From assembly GCA_021234155.1 (NCBI GenBank), contig JAJEKV010000011.1:3347069-3411068 (forward strand): a stretch of DNA of 64,000 bases, read 5' to 3'. Below are positions 22,023 through 31,360 of this stretch, piece after piece. The translations under genes and the position numbers were made by a program. The notes beneath the pieces were generated by a model, which was not told the origin of the DNA, made no database searches, and was given only the letters and a program-made list of their open reading frames with translations. Positions within the stretch are counted from its first letter, which is position 1. The number at the start of each line of letters is the position of its first letter. This stretch comes from Isoetes taiwanensis (taxonomy: Eukaryota > Streptophyta > Lycopodiopsida > Isoetales > Isoetaceae).

Positions 22023-22243
22023 TAAAATGGGCTCTTGACGTGGCACGCTATCTCACCACCCAACCACGAGCCCTCAGCCAAAACACAACTGCCCCAGAGC
22101 TCTCCCGGAGCAACTATATAGCATGCACGCCCCTTTGGTCCTTCTTTGGACCAAAGCCCTCTTTGGACAAAAGCCCAATGGATCAAAGGCCCGCATGGCC
22201 CGAAAAGGCCTAAAGCCTTTTGCCACGTCCTTGGCATATATCA
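22023..22243 (-). repeat. 5' LTR of the chromovirus
   Basis: 221 bp. Same ends as 12760-12982 (TGATATATGCC ... CCATTTTA on the minus strand). Flanked by target duplication copy CGAAG at 22244-22248. Confidence 0.92.
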
Positions 22244-22374
22244 CGAAGCCCATCTTCAATCAGGTTAATAAAGTTGTTAGAGTCGTCATTATGGGCAAAT
22301 AAAAGGGACCCATACTCAACCTTTTCTGCCAGCTGCTCAAGCCTTTCCTGGAAAGCAGAAACTTCTACTAATTC
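22244..22374 (-). pseudogene. SET/SMYD-like gene, exon interrupted by the chromovirus
   Basis: The minus strand reads CAACTTACAG|GAATTAGTAG, a good acceptor at 22375, followed by an open exon (ELVEVSAFQERLEQLAEKVE, then GSLLFAHNDDSNNFINLIED). The frame runs to the target duplication CGAAG at 22244-22248, where the chromovirus starts. On the other side (12754 downwards) the exon would end within a few bases at a weak GTTTAG donor, so the insertion sits at or very near the exon's 3' edge. Unless a 9.5-kb element is spliced out with it, the gene is broken here. Confidence 0.55.
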
Positions 22375-22581
22375 CTGTAAGTTGAACAAAGAATTAAGAA
22401 AGAAGTCATACAAAGATCACATAAGAACGATAAATGAATGCTATCTAATTCCACAAAATGTATGCTCAAAATGTCAAATAAGGAGGGGTGGATATTATGC
22501 TAGATTGTATAATTATCTATAGGCAAGCAACAAATGAGTCGGAGTGTTTTGCAGAAACAATCGAAGTAATTATTGATATAC

Positions 22582-22722
22582 CTGTGAATTAATTCGTGAG
22601 TCTGTATAATGATAGCCAAATGCCTCGAGCACAGTATCTGCATAGCTTGATACGATCCCTGCACACTTCTCACAATGACATTTAAACTTGTACTTTCTCC
22701 ATAGGTCCCTCTGTCTTGAACT
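22582..22722 (-). CDS. SET/SMYD-like gene, post-SET-type exon
   Basis: A 141-bp exon with acceptor CTTGCAG|AGTTC and donor TTCACAG|GTATAT, open in the frame SSRQRDLWRKYKFKCHCEKC followed by AGIVSSYADTVLEAFGYHY. The RR/RQ..L...Y.F.C.C..C pattern is that of the cysteine-rich post-SET region of SMYD-type lysine methyltransferases, where it follows the catalytic SET domain and binds zinc. The exon joins in phase 0 to the next exon at 22374. The catalytic SET exons are not identified; they would lie at higher coordinates or be missing. Confidence 0.6.
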
Positions 22723-22928
22723 CTGCAAGGTACAAAATAAAGTTAAGTATCCAAATAGCATTAAAAAAGAATGCAAGTTGCACAAATAACAGGCTGCGCT
22801 TATGTGGTGCTCTCTTTCTACGAGAAGTGATGATGCGAAGAATGTACTGCTCCCTAACTTACCTGTGATGAACGGTAACATATATGGCGCGGTTGAACAT
22901 TGACCAGCAATGGCAGTCATATAGTCCT

Positions 22929-23513
22929 TAATAGAATAGAATAGAATAGAATAGAATAGGATATACATTATTGTCCCTTGTTCCCTGAGGCCTCTGGACT
23001 TATGTAGCATAGGCGAGCTCCCTAGAGGGCGCTACTAGCACATCACGCTGGTATATTGTAGCCTTTTCTGAAGGCTTTTCTTGGTTTCTTTTAGTACCAG
23101 CACCCTGCTTATATTTGGCTTCGTGGCCAAGCGAGAATGCTTCGCTATTAACAGCTTTGAGCTGTACACATTGTGGATTCCATTGTCCCACCTTTAATAG
23201 TGGGTCAAATTATGAACCCTCAGCTTTTGGTGCACCAGAACTCTTATGTGGAAATAGAACACCAGCCGGCGGGTTGTACCCGCTCTATCCTGGTGGTCAG
23301 TCGGAGGTTCCTCACTGTCCCGACACTTAGCTCCTTTCCTTTTTTCTACAATTATTGTGCATAGTCTTGGTGCCCAATAGTGGTGCCCAGCGGCAATAAA
23401 GTTGCACTGACCTGGGCTACATTAGTGACGCCGATTACTATCAGGATTAAAAAACCCCACCCCGAAGGATTTTCGAGGAAAAACCTTAATAGTAATGGGC
23501 TCACTAATGCACA
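22929..23513 (-). mobile_element. Truncated retroposon with (TATTC)n tail
   Basis: A pentameric run of ATAGA units (22929-22960) is followed on the plus strand by TTATTGTCCCTTGTTCCCTG and CCTCTGGACTTATG, which resemble the 3' end of the LINE at 16917-16960 and the fragment at 53640-53690. Further on are the blocks CTATCCTGGTGGTCAGTCGG (about 23286) and GGATTAAAAAACCCC ... GAGGAAAAACC (23442-23487). The latter recurs at 58560-58606. Most likely a 5'-truncated LINE/SINE copy in an intron of the SET-like gene; exact ends are uncertain. Confidence 0.45.
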
Positions 23514-23559
23514 ATATTATTATCAGATCCTTTTTCCGTCATTCTGGATTTGGAATTTT

Positions 23560-23800
23560 CCAACTGCTGCTCTTCCAAAAGCTGCCATAGCTATCATGTT
23601 TTTCTCCTTCTGTATTGTTGCTTTGACGAGCTTCCTGCAAGAAGCCTAAGGAAGCCGATGGATGCCTTTGTGGATTTTTCTACTAATTGTCTAAATGTCC
23701 AAACTGGCAACATAACATCACGCATCCAAAGGTCCGTGTTTATAACCCATCTTGAAATATTCTAACTACACTATGTTAGCACAATCCACCAACTTATGTA
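23560..23800. repeat. Direct repeat copy 1 (partner 24650-24925)
   Basis: Two blocks recur about 1.1 kb downstream: GCCATAGCTATCATGTTTTT CTCCTTCT-type text at 23580-23612 and 24671-24700, and GGCAACATAACATC ... GAAATATTCTAA ... ACTATGTTAG at 23705-23800 and 24829-24925. The intervening parts differ, so this is an old segmental duplication with later insertions. Confidence 0.7.
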
Positions 23801-24067
23801 GTCACTGCCTAATAGTTCAGATTTATATTAGTATAAAGTGTCTAAAGAACCTTCCTAATTTTATACATAGCATGCATATACTATGTTGATAAAACTGATG
23901 CATTGTGCAGAGAAACCGTCCAAGTTCATAGCTTACAACAGCAGATCTATATTTATAGCTAATGATAATAAAGAATAAAAAGATCAATCATCCAGATTAT
24001 GCAGATAATGGTATCACCCTTCCCTTGTTTTGTGTGTTACTAGATATTCAATTCAAATGAAAAAAAC

Positions 24068-24156
24068 CTGATTAGATGAACGTCCTCATCTTCGAGTTTT
24101 TGAAGGCCTACAGCATAATTGATTGAGCTATTCCCCGCTCCACTTTGTTGAACATT
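24068..24156 (-). CDS. Probable exon, same strand as the SET-like gene
   Basis: Bounded on the minus strand by AAATTGCAG|AATGTT and CTAATCAG|GTTTTT and open as NVQQSGAGNSSINYAVGLQK followed by LEDEDVHLIR. I do not recognise a domain. The exon at 25287-25362 joins it in phase 0. The splice to 22722 would be out of phase, so another exon may lie between. Confidence 0.35.
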
Positions 24157-24299
24157 CTGCAATTTGGCAAAACTTCTTGTCAAACAGGGATTTTGATTAC
24201 TCTATGGATGTCTTCACATAAGCTGCAACACATCCTCAAGCACTTGATGTAAGAGCACTTGTAAGCTATTATTTATTAAAGCCTTTAGGCCTTCCTTCA

Positions 24300-24610
24300 G
24301 TCATTTTGGTGATCCAGGAACCAGATGGAGGATCGTGCCCTCGTTATTCTGGCCTACGGCGGGGGTTAGACCCCTCAGTCCGTAGCATATCCCAGTCTCC
24401 TTTTTGACTACAGATACCACACTTATATACATATATGCATTGTGTCCTTTCATGCTGGCTGTTATTCTATGGTGGACAAAATTTTGTTGTTCTCGTGATG
24501 GTTTCGAGTTTATAGTGGTCTGGATTACCAGTTGGTGGGTCCCGCCCTCGCTATCCTGGTGTACGGCGGAGGCTGAGCCTCTCTGTCCCGTAACACACTC
24601 AAATGAATTT
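24300..24610. repeat. Two fragments of a dispersed retroposon-like repeat
   Basis: GTTATTCTGGCCTACGGCGG (24343) and GCTATCCTGGTGTACGGCGG (24549) start two similar segments of about 60 bp. They share the motif with CTATCCTGGTGGTCAGTCGG at 23286. Three related copies within 1.3 kb suggest repeated retroposon insertion or local duplication. Confidence 0.45.
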
Positions 24611-24649
24611 GCCTTGCATGTGCAGCCCCTAGCCTCTGCTGTATTCTCT

Positions 24650-24925
24650 AATTTGTTGCTCTTCCAAAATCTGCCATAGCTATCATGTTTTTCTCCTTCT
24701 TTGTTATCCAAAATCTATATTCGTCCACAACACAGATGAGCGCTATCGTTAGGCTGCAAAAACCCTAAACTAAACTGATTAGAACTGATTAGAGCTCCAT
24801 TCCGGAGCTATGAATATGTAGTGATTACTGGCAACATAACATCAAGCATCCAAAGGTCCGTATTTAAAACCCATCTTGAAATATTCTAAATACACTATGT
24901 TAGTACAATCTACCAGCTGCAAATG
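24650..24925. repeat. Direct repeat copy 2 (partner 23560-23800)
   Basis: See 23560-23800. The last about 95 bp (24829-24925) match 23705-23800 with only a few substitutions. Confidence 0.7.
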
Positions 24926-25286
24926 TAGCAATCTCTGATAAGGCTAAATCCAGTTTTCTCTCATAAATCCAGCTTTCTATCATGATAATACATCTCTTAT
25001 AAGAACCAAAATGTTACCTTTCATATCAGATTATTCAATTACAATTTATCAGCGATACAAAGCAGCACAATTTCACAAAATCATTTTGAGAAAGCCTAAG
25101 TTGCTTGACTTGCTAAAATAATCCATGATAATGATGCTCTCTGTCTCCTTGCAATAAAGACTGAAACACAAATTTCTTGGAACAAAAAATTGATCAAAGT
25201 TGAGCATTTTTCTGTCCATCTCACTATATATTTACAACAGTAATTCTTCCATCTCCTGTATCCTATCAAGAAAAAGAAGAGCTTAC

Positions 25287-25362
25287 CTCGCTTTTATCCT
25301 TACACCCATCGAGTCTTTGTGTAGCGGCAATCCGATTGGCATGCATTTTGAAATCTGTTTGT
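25287..25362 (-). CDS. Probable exon, upstream part of the SET-like gene
   Basis: Strong splice signals on the minus strand: TTACTTCTATTCAG|ACAAAC and AAAGCGAG|GTAAGC. The frame QTDFKMHANRIAATQRLDGC continues in phase into 24156. No domain is recognised. Confidence 0.35.
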
Positions 25363-26543
25363 CTGAATAGAAGTAAACTTCTGAACTTTTGAGCAAAGCA
25401 GAAGAGGAAGATATGCTACGCTCTTCTCCGGCTCCCGATTAGTAATGTAGAGAATAGGAAATCCTGCCTGTTCCATCTGACATGCCCTGTGTCTACAGCT
25501 ATAAGTTCTGGTTCTTAAGAACAATCTATATCTGGAACATCCATTTTGCTGTATGGAAGGCATTCCGGCTATTTACCACGATGGTCCATCAACATTCATT
25601 TTTCTGAGTTGTGTCTGCCGATTTTCATCAGAGGAGCTGTCGCTGGGTTGTGTGTGTCTGCATACAACTTGTTTCCGGAGGTCCCTCATTATAGGTGGCC
25701 AAGAATTGGATTGTGCAAATTTGAGGAGTTGGACGCCATAGCCATACTCCAAAATACTAATTTATCTAAATGTCTGTGGTTGCAGGTATTCATTGTTGCC
25801 TTTAACCTTTGAAAGCGGTGCCTGAGAGAAGTGGACATGATAGCAGAACACAAACCCCAATCTGATGTATCTATTATGTTGTGTTCCAGCCTCAAGCCCT
25901 ATTCTTGCATCTGTTCTTGCCCTAACTTATAGCCATATTTGACGTCCTATTCTGGCCTCAACACGAATCGCAAATACCATGCCTTGCCCTGTTAGAGCTT
26001 GACGCCATCGCCATCGCCGGAATGTTTCATCGCTTGATAGAGCACTTAATAGAACCCAAAAATCCTTCTTGTCGAAGGCAGGCTGCTCCTGCAACCGGAA
26101 ATAGGCCAGTTTATTTGATGATTTATGGCTTCAGGTTCTGAAGCCATCATGAAATAATCTTCATAGCTCCACGGTTGCCTTGCTCTGCTAATCATCTTGG
26201 TCATCTTGATCTACAAACAGAGTAAGTGCCGAAGAAACTTAAGCGCCCTAAAAATACCTGAGCCGAAAAAACCTAAGCGCCAAGAAAAAAGGGGACCACT
26301 CCCATTATATGTGTCGCTGCCCTAATAGTTTTTTATTTTAAATATCTTTTAGAAACAGATTTAATTTTAAGAGCCTTCTATTGCAACAATTGTAATTTCC
26401 TCCTACTATAATCAACAAAGCCTTGAAAAGAATTTCAGCAAAACAAATTTGCACTCGTGTTATTGCCATACCATCAGAGCCAATGAGCTACCTTATTACA
26501 ACAGATGATGTGCCCAAAAAAAACTACCACCAGGGACAACCAT
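25363..26543. other. Non-coding stretch
   Basis: Several short open frames (for example plus 25546-25812, minus 25300-25563) but no recognised motif, splice-bounded exon or repeat. Could be intron or promoter of the SET-like gene. Confidence 0.4.
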
Positions 26544-26545
26544 TA

Positions 26546-27117
26546 GGGCGGATTTGGGGTCTCAAAATGGCCCTTAACTTTAATTTCTAATATCCACATC
26601 ATAGTACCTTCAAGCCAATGAAAGAGAGGAATTCAAAATGAAAATCAGTATTACGTGGCACTTTTGCAATAAATAGTGTTGTAATAATTGCACTTTTTAA
26701 CTCAAATGCAATAGTTTTTTGGCTATAACTTGTGATTGTGATGTCCAAATTGCACGCCGTTTATTGCGTTAGATAGCCCATGGCGAGATCTTTCCAATGA
26801 GTATAGCTTGATATGCTTTTGATAAAAGGAAAGACTAAAAAAATGCAAAAGACCAGGTTTTTTCTCGTTTTTTTAACTTTTGGTCATCTAAATTAGATTA
26901 AAATATATTCAATCCATATACTATTGGATAGATTTTTTGATTCCGCAACCAATGAAACAAAAATCATGCGATTTGAAGCTATGAATCAAAAGTTATAGCC
27001 CAAAAACTAATTGATGAAGTTACTTTTTGAGTATTTATTGCGATTAAAGAGAAGGAAAGGAGAAAATATGACATGGAATTTTTCTTACGAGGCCATTTTG
27101 AGACCCCAAATCCGCCC
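26546..27117. mobile_element. Foldback MITE with TA target duplication
   Basis: Terminal inverted repeats of about 28 bp (left starts GGGCGGATTTGGGGTCTCAA at 26546; right end ccgccc at 27117) are flanked by TA on both sides (26544-26545 and 27118-27119). A second inner inverted pair (GGCTATAACTTGTGATT near 26720 and its imperfect reverse complement near 26985) makes the element largely self-complementary. TA duplication suggests a Stowaway/Tc1-mariner-type MITE; no transposase is present. Confidence 0.8.
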
Positions 27118-27593
27118 TAATGCCCATGAGGCCTTGTTGTTGATAGACCGTGAACAATATGCGTCAACTGACTTGGTATTTTTTGGATCAATTGTCAATG
27201 CAGCAGATACATCAGGAGACCTAAAGCCAAATCCTGCAAAACAATACATTTTATGCCAGAGTGTAACCAACTTCTAACACCTGAGAACATGGTTTTTATA
27301 TGCTCTGAATTCCTAAACATGATAAATAAAATAAAGTTGACACATAATTGCTATACACAACAAAATAAATTATAAGCAAACCCTAAAACAAGAGAACATA
27401 GATGGTAACTGAGGAATGTCAGAAAGCTCTGTTGTGATGCCCTGTTTCTTACGAGAACAATTCATGATGCCAACAAATACTCCATCTCTAAGAGTGGCAG
27501 TGGTAGAAAGCGTAAGACTAGCAGGTGACAAATACAGAACTAGAAGCATATGACCAGCAGAGAATCCCTTGTTAAGCAGGTCCCTGGTAGGTT

Positions 27594-27884
27594 TTGCAAT
27601 ATCAGAAAACAAAACTGGCCTTGACAATGCATTGTTGCCCGATTTTGCATTGTGGGAACATGGATGAAGCTTATAAGGTGTTTGAAATGATGAAACGATA
27701 TGGTCATGCAGCAGATTTGGTAACTTGCTATGCTATAGTGGATGATTACATTAAAAATGAAAATATGGATCAGGCATGCAAAGTATTTGATAGCATGGCT
27801 GTTGCTGGTTGTCTACCTAATGTTGCTACATATACAACACTATTTTTTTCCCTGTTATATTCATCTGATCGCTTGCCTTTCTGA
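27594..27884 (+). pseudogene. PPR protein fragment
   Basis: Two consecutive pentatricopeptide motifs are visible: GNMDEAYKVFEMMKRYGHA followed by ADLVTCYAIVDDYIKNENMD QACKVFDSM-type text and then GCLPNVATYTTLFF. PPR proteins bind organelle RNA one base per repeat. There is no continuing array on either side and the frame ends at a stop soon after, so this is a fragment or captured exon rather than a gene. Confidence 0.7.
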
Positions 27885-27929
27885 ACAATCTTCAAAACCA
27901 ACTCCACTTCTCTAAGAAATGGCCGCCTT

Positions 27930-28085
27930 CAATGCCAAATGTCCTGCAACGTGTCTGCAACAACAACTTTCTGCTTAAGCATAATGTCCCCAACAGCCAC
28001 TTTCTGCTTAAGCACGCTGTCTGGCGAAACGTTTATGCAGAAATCCATGCTTCTGCCTTGCCAAACCTTTATGCACAAATCCTTG
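27930..28085. repeat. Short imperfect tandem repeats
   Basis: TTTCTGCTTAAGCA occurs twice about 38 bp apart (27968 and 28004). TTTATGCAGAAATCC and TTTATGCACAAATCC follow about 39 bp apart. Confidence 0.6.
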
Positions 28086-28139
28086 CTTTTTCTTGCAACC
28101 TAACTCTAAATCATCTAAAAATTGCTAAGCCCTATTAGA

Positions 28140-28685
28140 ATTAGTCGTTTAAGCATCTGAAACATTCCAGTGAGCACGCTTCCCATTCATAACAAAAACA
28201 AAAACAAGAGGAGAAAAAAATAAACCGATCGATCTCCCTCGGTTAGCGTAAAAGCAGAAAGCACATGCTTATGAGAAGTTATTCGCGACGATCTCTATTT
28301 CCCTGCCTGATTTTGCCTGTTATCTAATTTCGCTGGCCCTAGATCTGAAGAAAATAATATCTAACGGTGAAAGATAATCAACACCAGGTTTTGCTGAGGT
28401 GGAGGTGCTACGTGGATAGGCTAGAATCGCAAGGAACGTTGTAGGTTTGGTTAGGCTGGTGTGCTAAAAAAGAGACTTTTGGTTATTTTGGTGTAGGTAT
28501 TTTGGATTTGTATTTATGTGACCATTGTTTACTTTTTTGGGTTTGGGTATTTGAACATATATATATACAAGTTTTTGTAATATGAATGAGTGTAAAAATT
28601 GTCGTTATTATCTAAGACTAGTGTGTCGTTTGTGTGGTGTCAAATTCGAGCCTTCAAATTGAGAACTTAATATTTGTATCAAGAT
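28140..28685. other. Non-coding stretch
   Basis: AT-rich, with no recognised exon or repeat. A run of ATATATAT at 28556-28566 could be TATA-like but nothing supports a gene start. Confidence 0.35.
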
Positions 28686-28689
28686 TCGC

Positions 28690-29010
28690 ATAGATTCCCT
28701 GTTATTCCTCTAAATTAAAGTCATGCTTCTCTAGATTTTTTCAAAATTCTATGAAGGCTCAGATTCCTTAAGATTAAATGAGGATTCTCCTTGATTCTAT
28801 GAAGATTGACCTAGCTTCCTCAAGGTTCTATAAAATTCCCCTAGATTTTCAAAGTATCTATGACAATTTGTCTAGATTTTCTACATCATATCTGAATTCT
28901 CCAACGTACTCATAAGATTCTTCAAGATTCTCTTAAGGCTCCTTTAGATATCCAAAGTTTCTATCAAATTTCCCTATATTCTATTGAGATTCTTCTAGAT
29001 TTCTTAAGAT
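28690..29010. repeat. Degenerate minisatellite with GAAnnTTC-like units
   Basis: The stretch is built of loosely repeated blocks such as TTCTATGAAGATT, TTCTCTAGATTTT and CAAGATTCTCTTAAGG with no fixed period. Many neighbouring TTC/GAA pairs arise from it. Confidence 0.5.
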
Positions 29011-29655
29011 TTCTCTCATGTTCGCATTGCAAGTCAAAGCGAATGCCTAAAAGCCAAAGGCAATGCTTAAAATGTACAGATAAGATGTCAAAGTCAAAGT
29101 TGTAGTCGCAGTCAACAGTTGTGGTCGCAATACCATTTTTGTCAAACTTCTAGTCAAACTCCAAGCGAGAATGTCGGTCAAATGTATTGTCAACTCTTTA
29201 TGTGGGAGACTAGTGTAAAAGACATCTCGTGTCGGAAATTGTGCAATGCCATCTGGACCTTCTTCCGTTTTGAGAGTGCAATTTTATTGGTACAAACAGT
29301 TTGAAACTGCATTGCGAGAAATGAACATTTTATGCCAATTCATTTGAACCAACCTTTCACATTGTGTAGGAAATAGAGGTGGATTGCACTCTGCAAAAGA
29401 GTCATTAATTTCAATTACCCAACATGGAATTTATCGTAATGTATTGAATTGAAATATAGATATATATGTCCAATGGCTTACTACATGAGATTTTGAATTA
29501 ATAAGCAATTAAGATGCTCACATATACTAAGGTTTTCGTTTGCATCAATAAATTATAAATTCGATGCTCAAACATATTTACTTTTCAAATTTAGATAGTT
29601 GCGTTTGTCCAAAAAGTAGATGAAGATTTCAACTTCAGATTGTTGGTCTTATCCA

Positions 29656-29658
<3 letters not shown>

Positions 29659-29686
<28 letters not shown>

Positions 29687-29688
29687 GG
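29659..29688. repeat. Poly(T) run
   Basis: About 29 consecutive T. On the minus strand this would be a poly(A) tail, but no retroposed coding sequence is recognised beside it. Confidence 0.7.
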
Positions 29689-29999
29689 TCGTAGGTGAAA
29701 TAAGGCGTTTAATTCTTCCTACATAACCGGGTGTTAAATCATGCAAACCGAGTGTCATATCATGCAGATTTAGGTCTAAAACCTTTTTAGAATGCCTCCA
29801 TTATATCTATCTAATAACAATGAAATGTTACTTTTCTATCAAAATTAATTCAAGTCCTTAGAGCTAATTTTTGTATCTGATGCTGATAAAGACTGTTTAT
29901 GGCCTTTTGCATGATCTAAAAAAGGAAGAAAGGGGGATCTCATATGCATTTGAATGTCCAAATAATACATTTGCAAGCATGAAGCGACTAAAATCACAT

Positions 30000-30125
30000 A
30001 CTTATTCACTGAAACAAGTATGTGATTGAATAAGTATGTGATTTTCAGTTTAAGTATGTCACTAGAACTGTTTAAGTATGTCACTAGAAATGGTTACTAG
30101 AACAAGTACGTCACTAGAACAGTTT
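30000..30125. repeat. Tandem repeats of AAGTATGTnAnT type
   Basis: AAGTATGTGATT and AAGTATGTCACTAGAA recur six times in about 120 bp. Confidence 0.65.
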
Positions 30126-30399
30126 AAATGGCTAATTGAACAATTTTTTGGAAGAAAAAGGCTCTTACTTCCTTGAAAAATGACATTAGTGCTGCAAAAC
30201 ATAACTTTCCCAATGAAAAGATTCATTAATCTAGCATATTGTTGGCCCAGAGAGCAGCATAACAAAATTGAAGGCACAAAATGCACAATCGTCACAACAG
30301 ACCAGCTGTTGTTCTGCAAAGGCCCTCCACAACTTCAAACTTATCAGTGCTTATCTGGCAATTCAGAAGGCAACGAATGTTTTACACAGCTGCTGAATG

Positions 30400-30614
30400 G
30401 ATAACAACTTCTCTGCTTGTATATCTTGAGATAGATTGTGGACTATAATTGCAACTACAAACATAACTCCTCCAACGAAAAGGAAGTTTTGGGAAAGGGT
30501 CCATGGACAACACCTTCTCTACTTCTACCTGTATATCTTGAGTCACATTGTGGATCAGAATGAACTCTCTTCTTTGTAGCTATAGCCATATCTCTAAGGA
30601 AAAGAAGTTTTGGT
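30400..30614. repeat. Two tandem units of about 110 bp; second unit cut by an insertion
   Basis: Each unit runs from TTCTCT(G/A)CTT ... GTATATCTTGAG to GAAAAG(G)AAGTTTTGG. In unit 1 the text continues GAAAGGGTCCATGG. In unit 2 the matching continuation AAATGGATCC appears only after the insertion 30615-31344, which confirms that insertion. Confidence 0.65.
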
Positions 30615-31344
30615 CTCTAAGGACTACGTAATCTACGGGAAGGGGACATTCCGCCCTCGTAGGGCCTCTCGGCGGCGCCAAGACACCTGGGCGGCTTTTC
30701 TCATGACCCGAGGTCGTGCGCGTCAGCCGAGAGAGGCCCTATGGTAGATTACGGGATGTAATAAACTGTAGGTTCAAATTACGAATATGATCGTGGCTAT
30801 GGCGGACGTTCTGATTTGGAATCTGGTCTGAGAAAGCTTCAAATCAACTTGGAATCGTTGATAATCTGCAGCCATAGCCTCTTCCCTTGCTTCTGTGATT
30901 CCGAGCTCAGAGAAAACAGAGCTCTCTGTTTCTAGCTTCTATTTCTCTGTTTCTAGTTCTCTGTTTCGAGCTCAAAGAAAACAGAGCTCTATGTTTCGGG
31001 AACTTTGGCTTTGTTGCATTTGAGGACGACTTCAGCAAATCTGGTGGTTTCGGCTTTGTAGTAAATCTGAGAGACTTTGTTCGGCTTTGTAGTTCGGCTT
31101 TGTTTGGTGACTGAAGGCACAACGCAAACAGATAAACAAGGCCGAAACAGGTAAACAGGGCTTCGGATCAAACATGTAAACAAGGTCAAAATAGGTGAAC
31201 AGGGCTTCGGATCAAACAGGTAAACAATGCCGAAACACAGGGGAACAAACAGGGGAGCGGCGGCGCCTCTCTGCAAGCGGCAGAGGATATTGCGTGAAAA
31301 AAACACGCACAATTTCACAGTAATTTGGGCCTACCATTTATTAC
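30615..31344. mobile_element. Insertion with 16-bp target duplication and GC-rich hairpin
   Basis: The 16-bp string GGAAAAGAAGTTTTGG lies on both sides (30599-30614 and 31345-31360). Inside, 30657-30745 forms a stem between GTAGGGCCTCTCGGC and GCCGAGAGAGGCCCTA. A long target duplication suggests target-primed retroposition, but no tail or known retroposon sequence is visible. Confidence 0.5.
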
Positions 31345-31360
31345 GGAAAAGAAGTTTTGG

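Larger units (their letters stand above)
12760..22243 (-). mobile_element. Ty3/gypsy chromovirus, minus strand, with nested LINE
   Basis: LTRs lie at 22023-22243 (5') and 12760-12982 (3'). They start TGATATATGCC on the minus strand and are flanked by a 5-bp target duplication CGAAG (12755-12759 and 22244-22248). The primer binding site TGGTATCAGAGC follows the 5' LTR, and a purine tract (AAGAGGGAGGGAA) precedes the 3' LTR. Internal order on the minus strand is gag, protease, reverse transcriptase, RNase H, integrase, chromodomain, the standard chromovirus order. Several in-frame stops and a LINE inserted in gag make it defective. Length is 9,484 bp including the LINE, about 4.9 kb without it. 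Confidence 0.93.
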
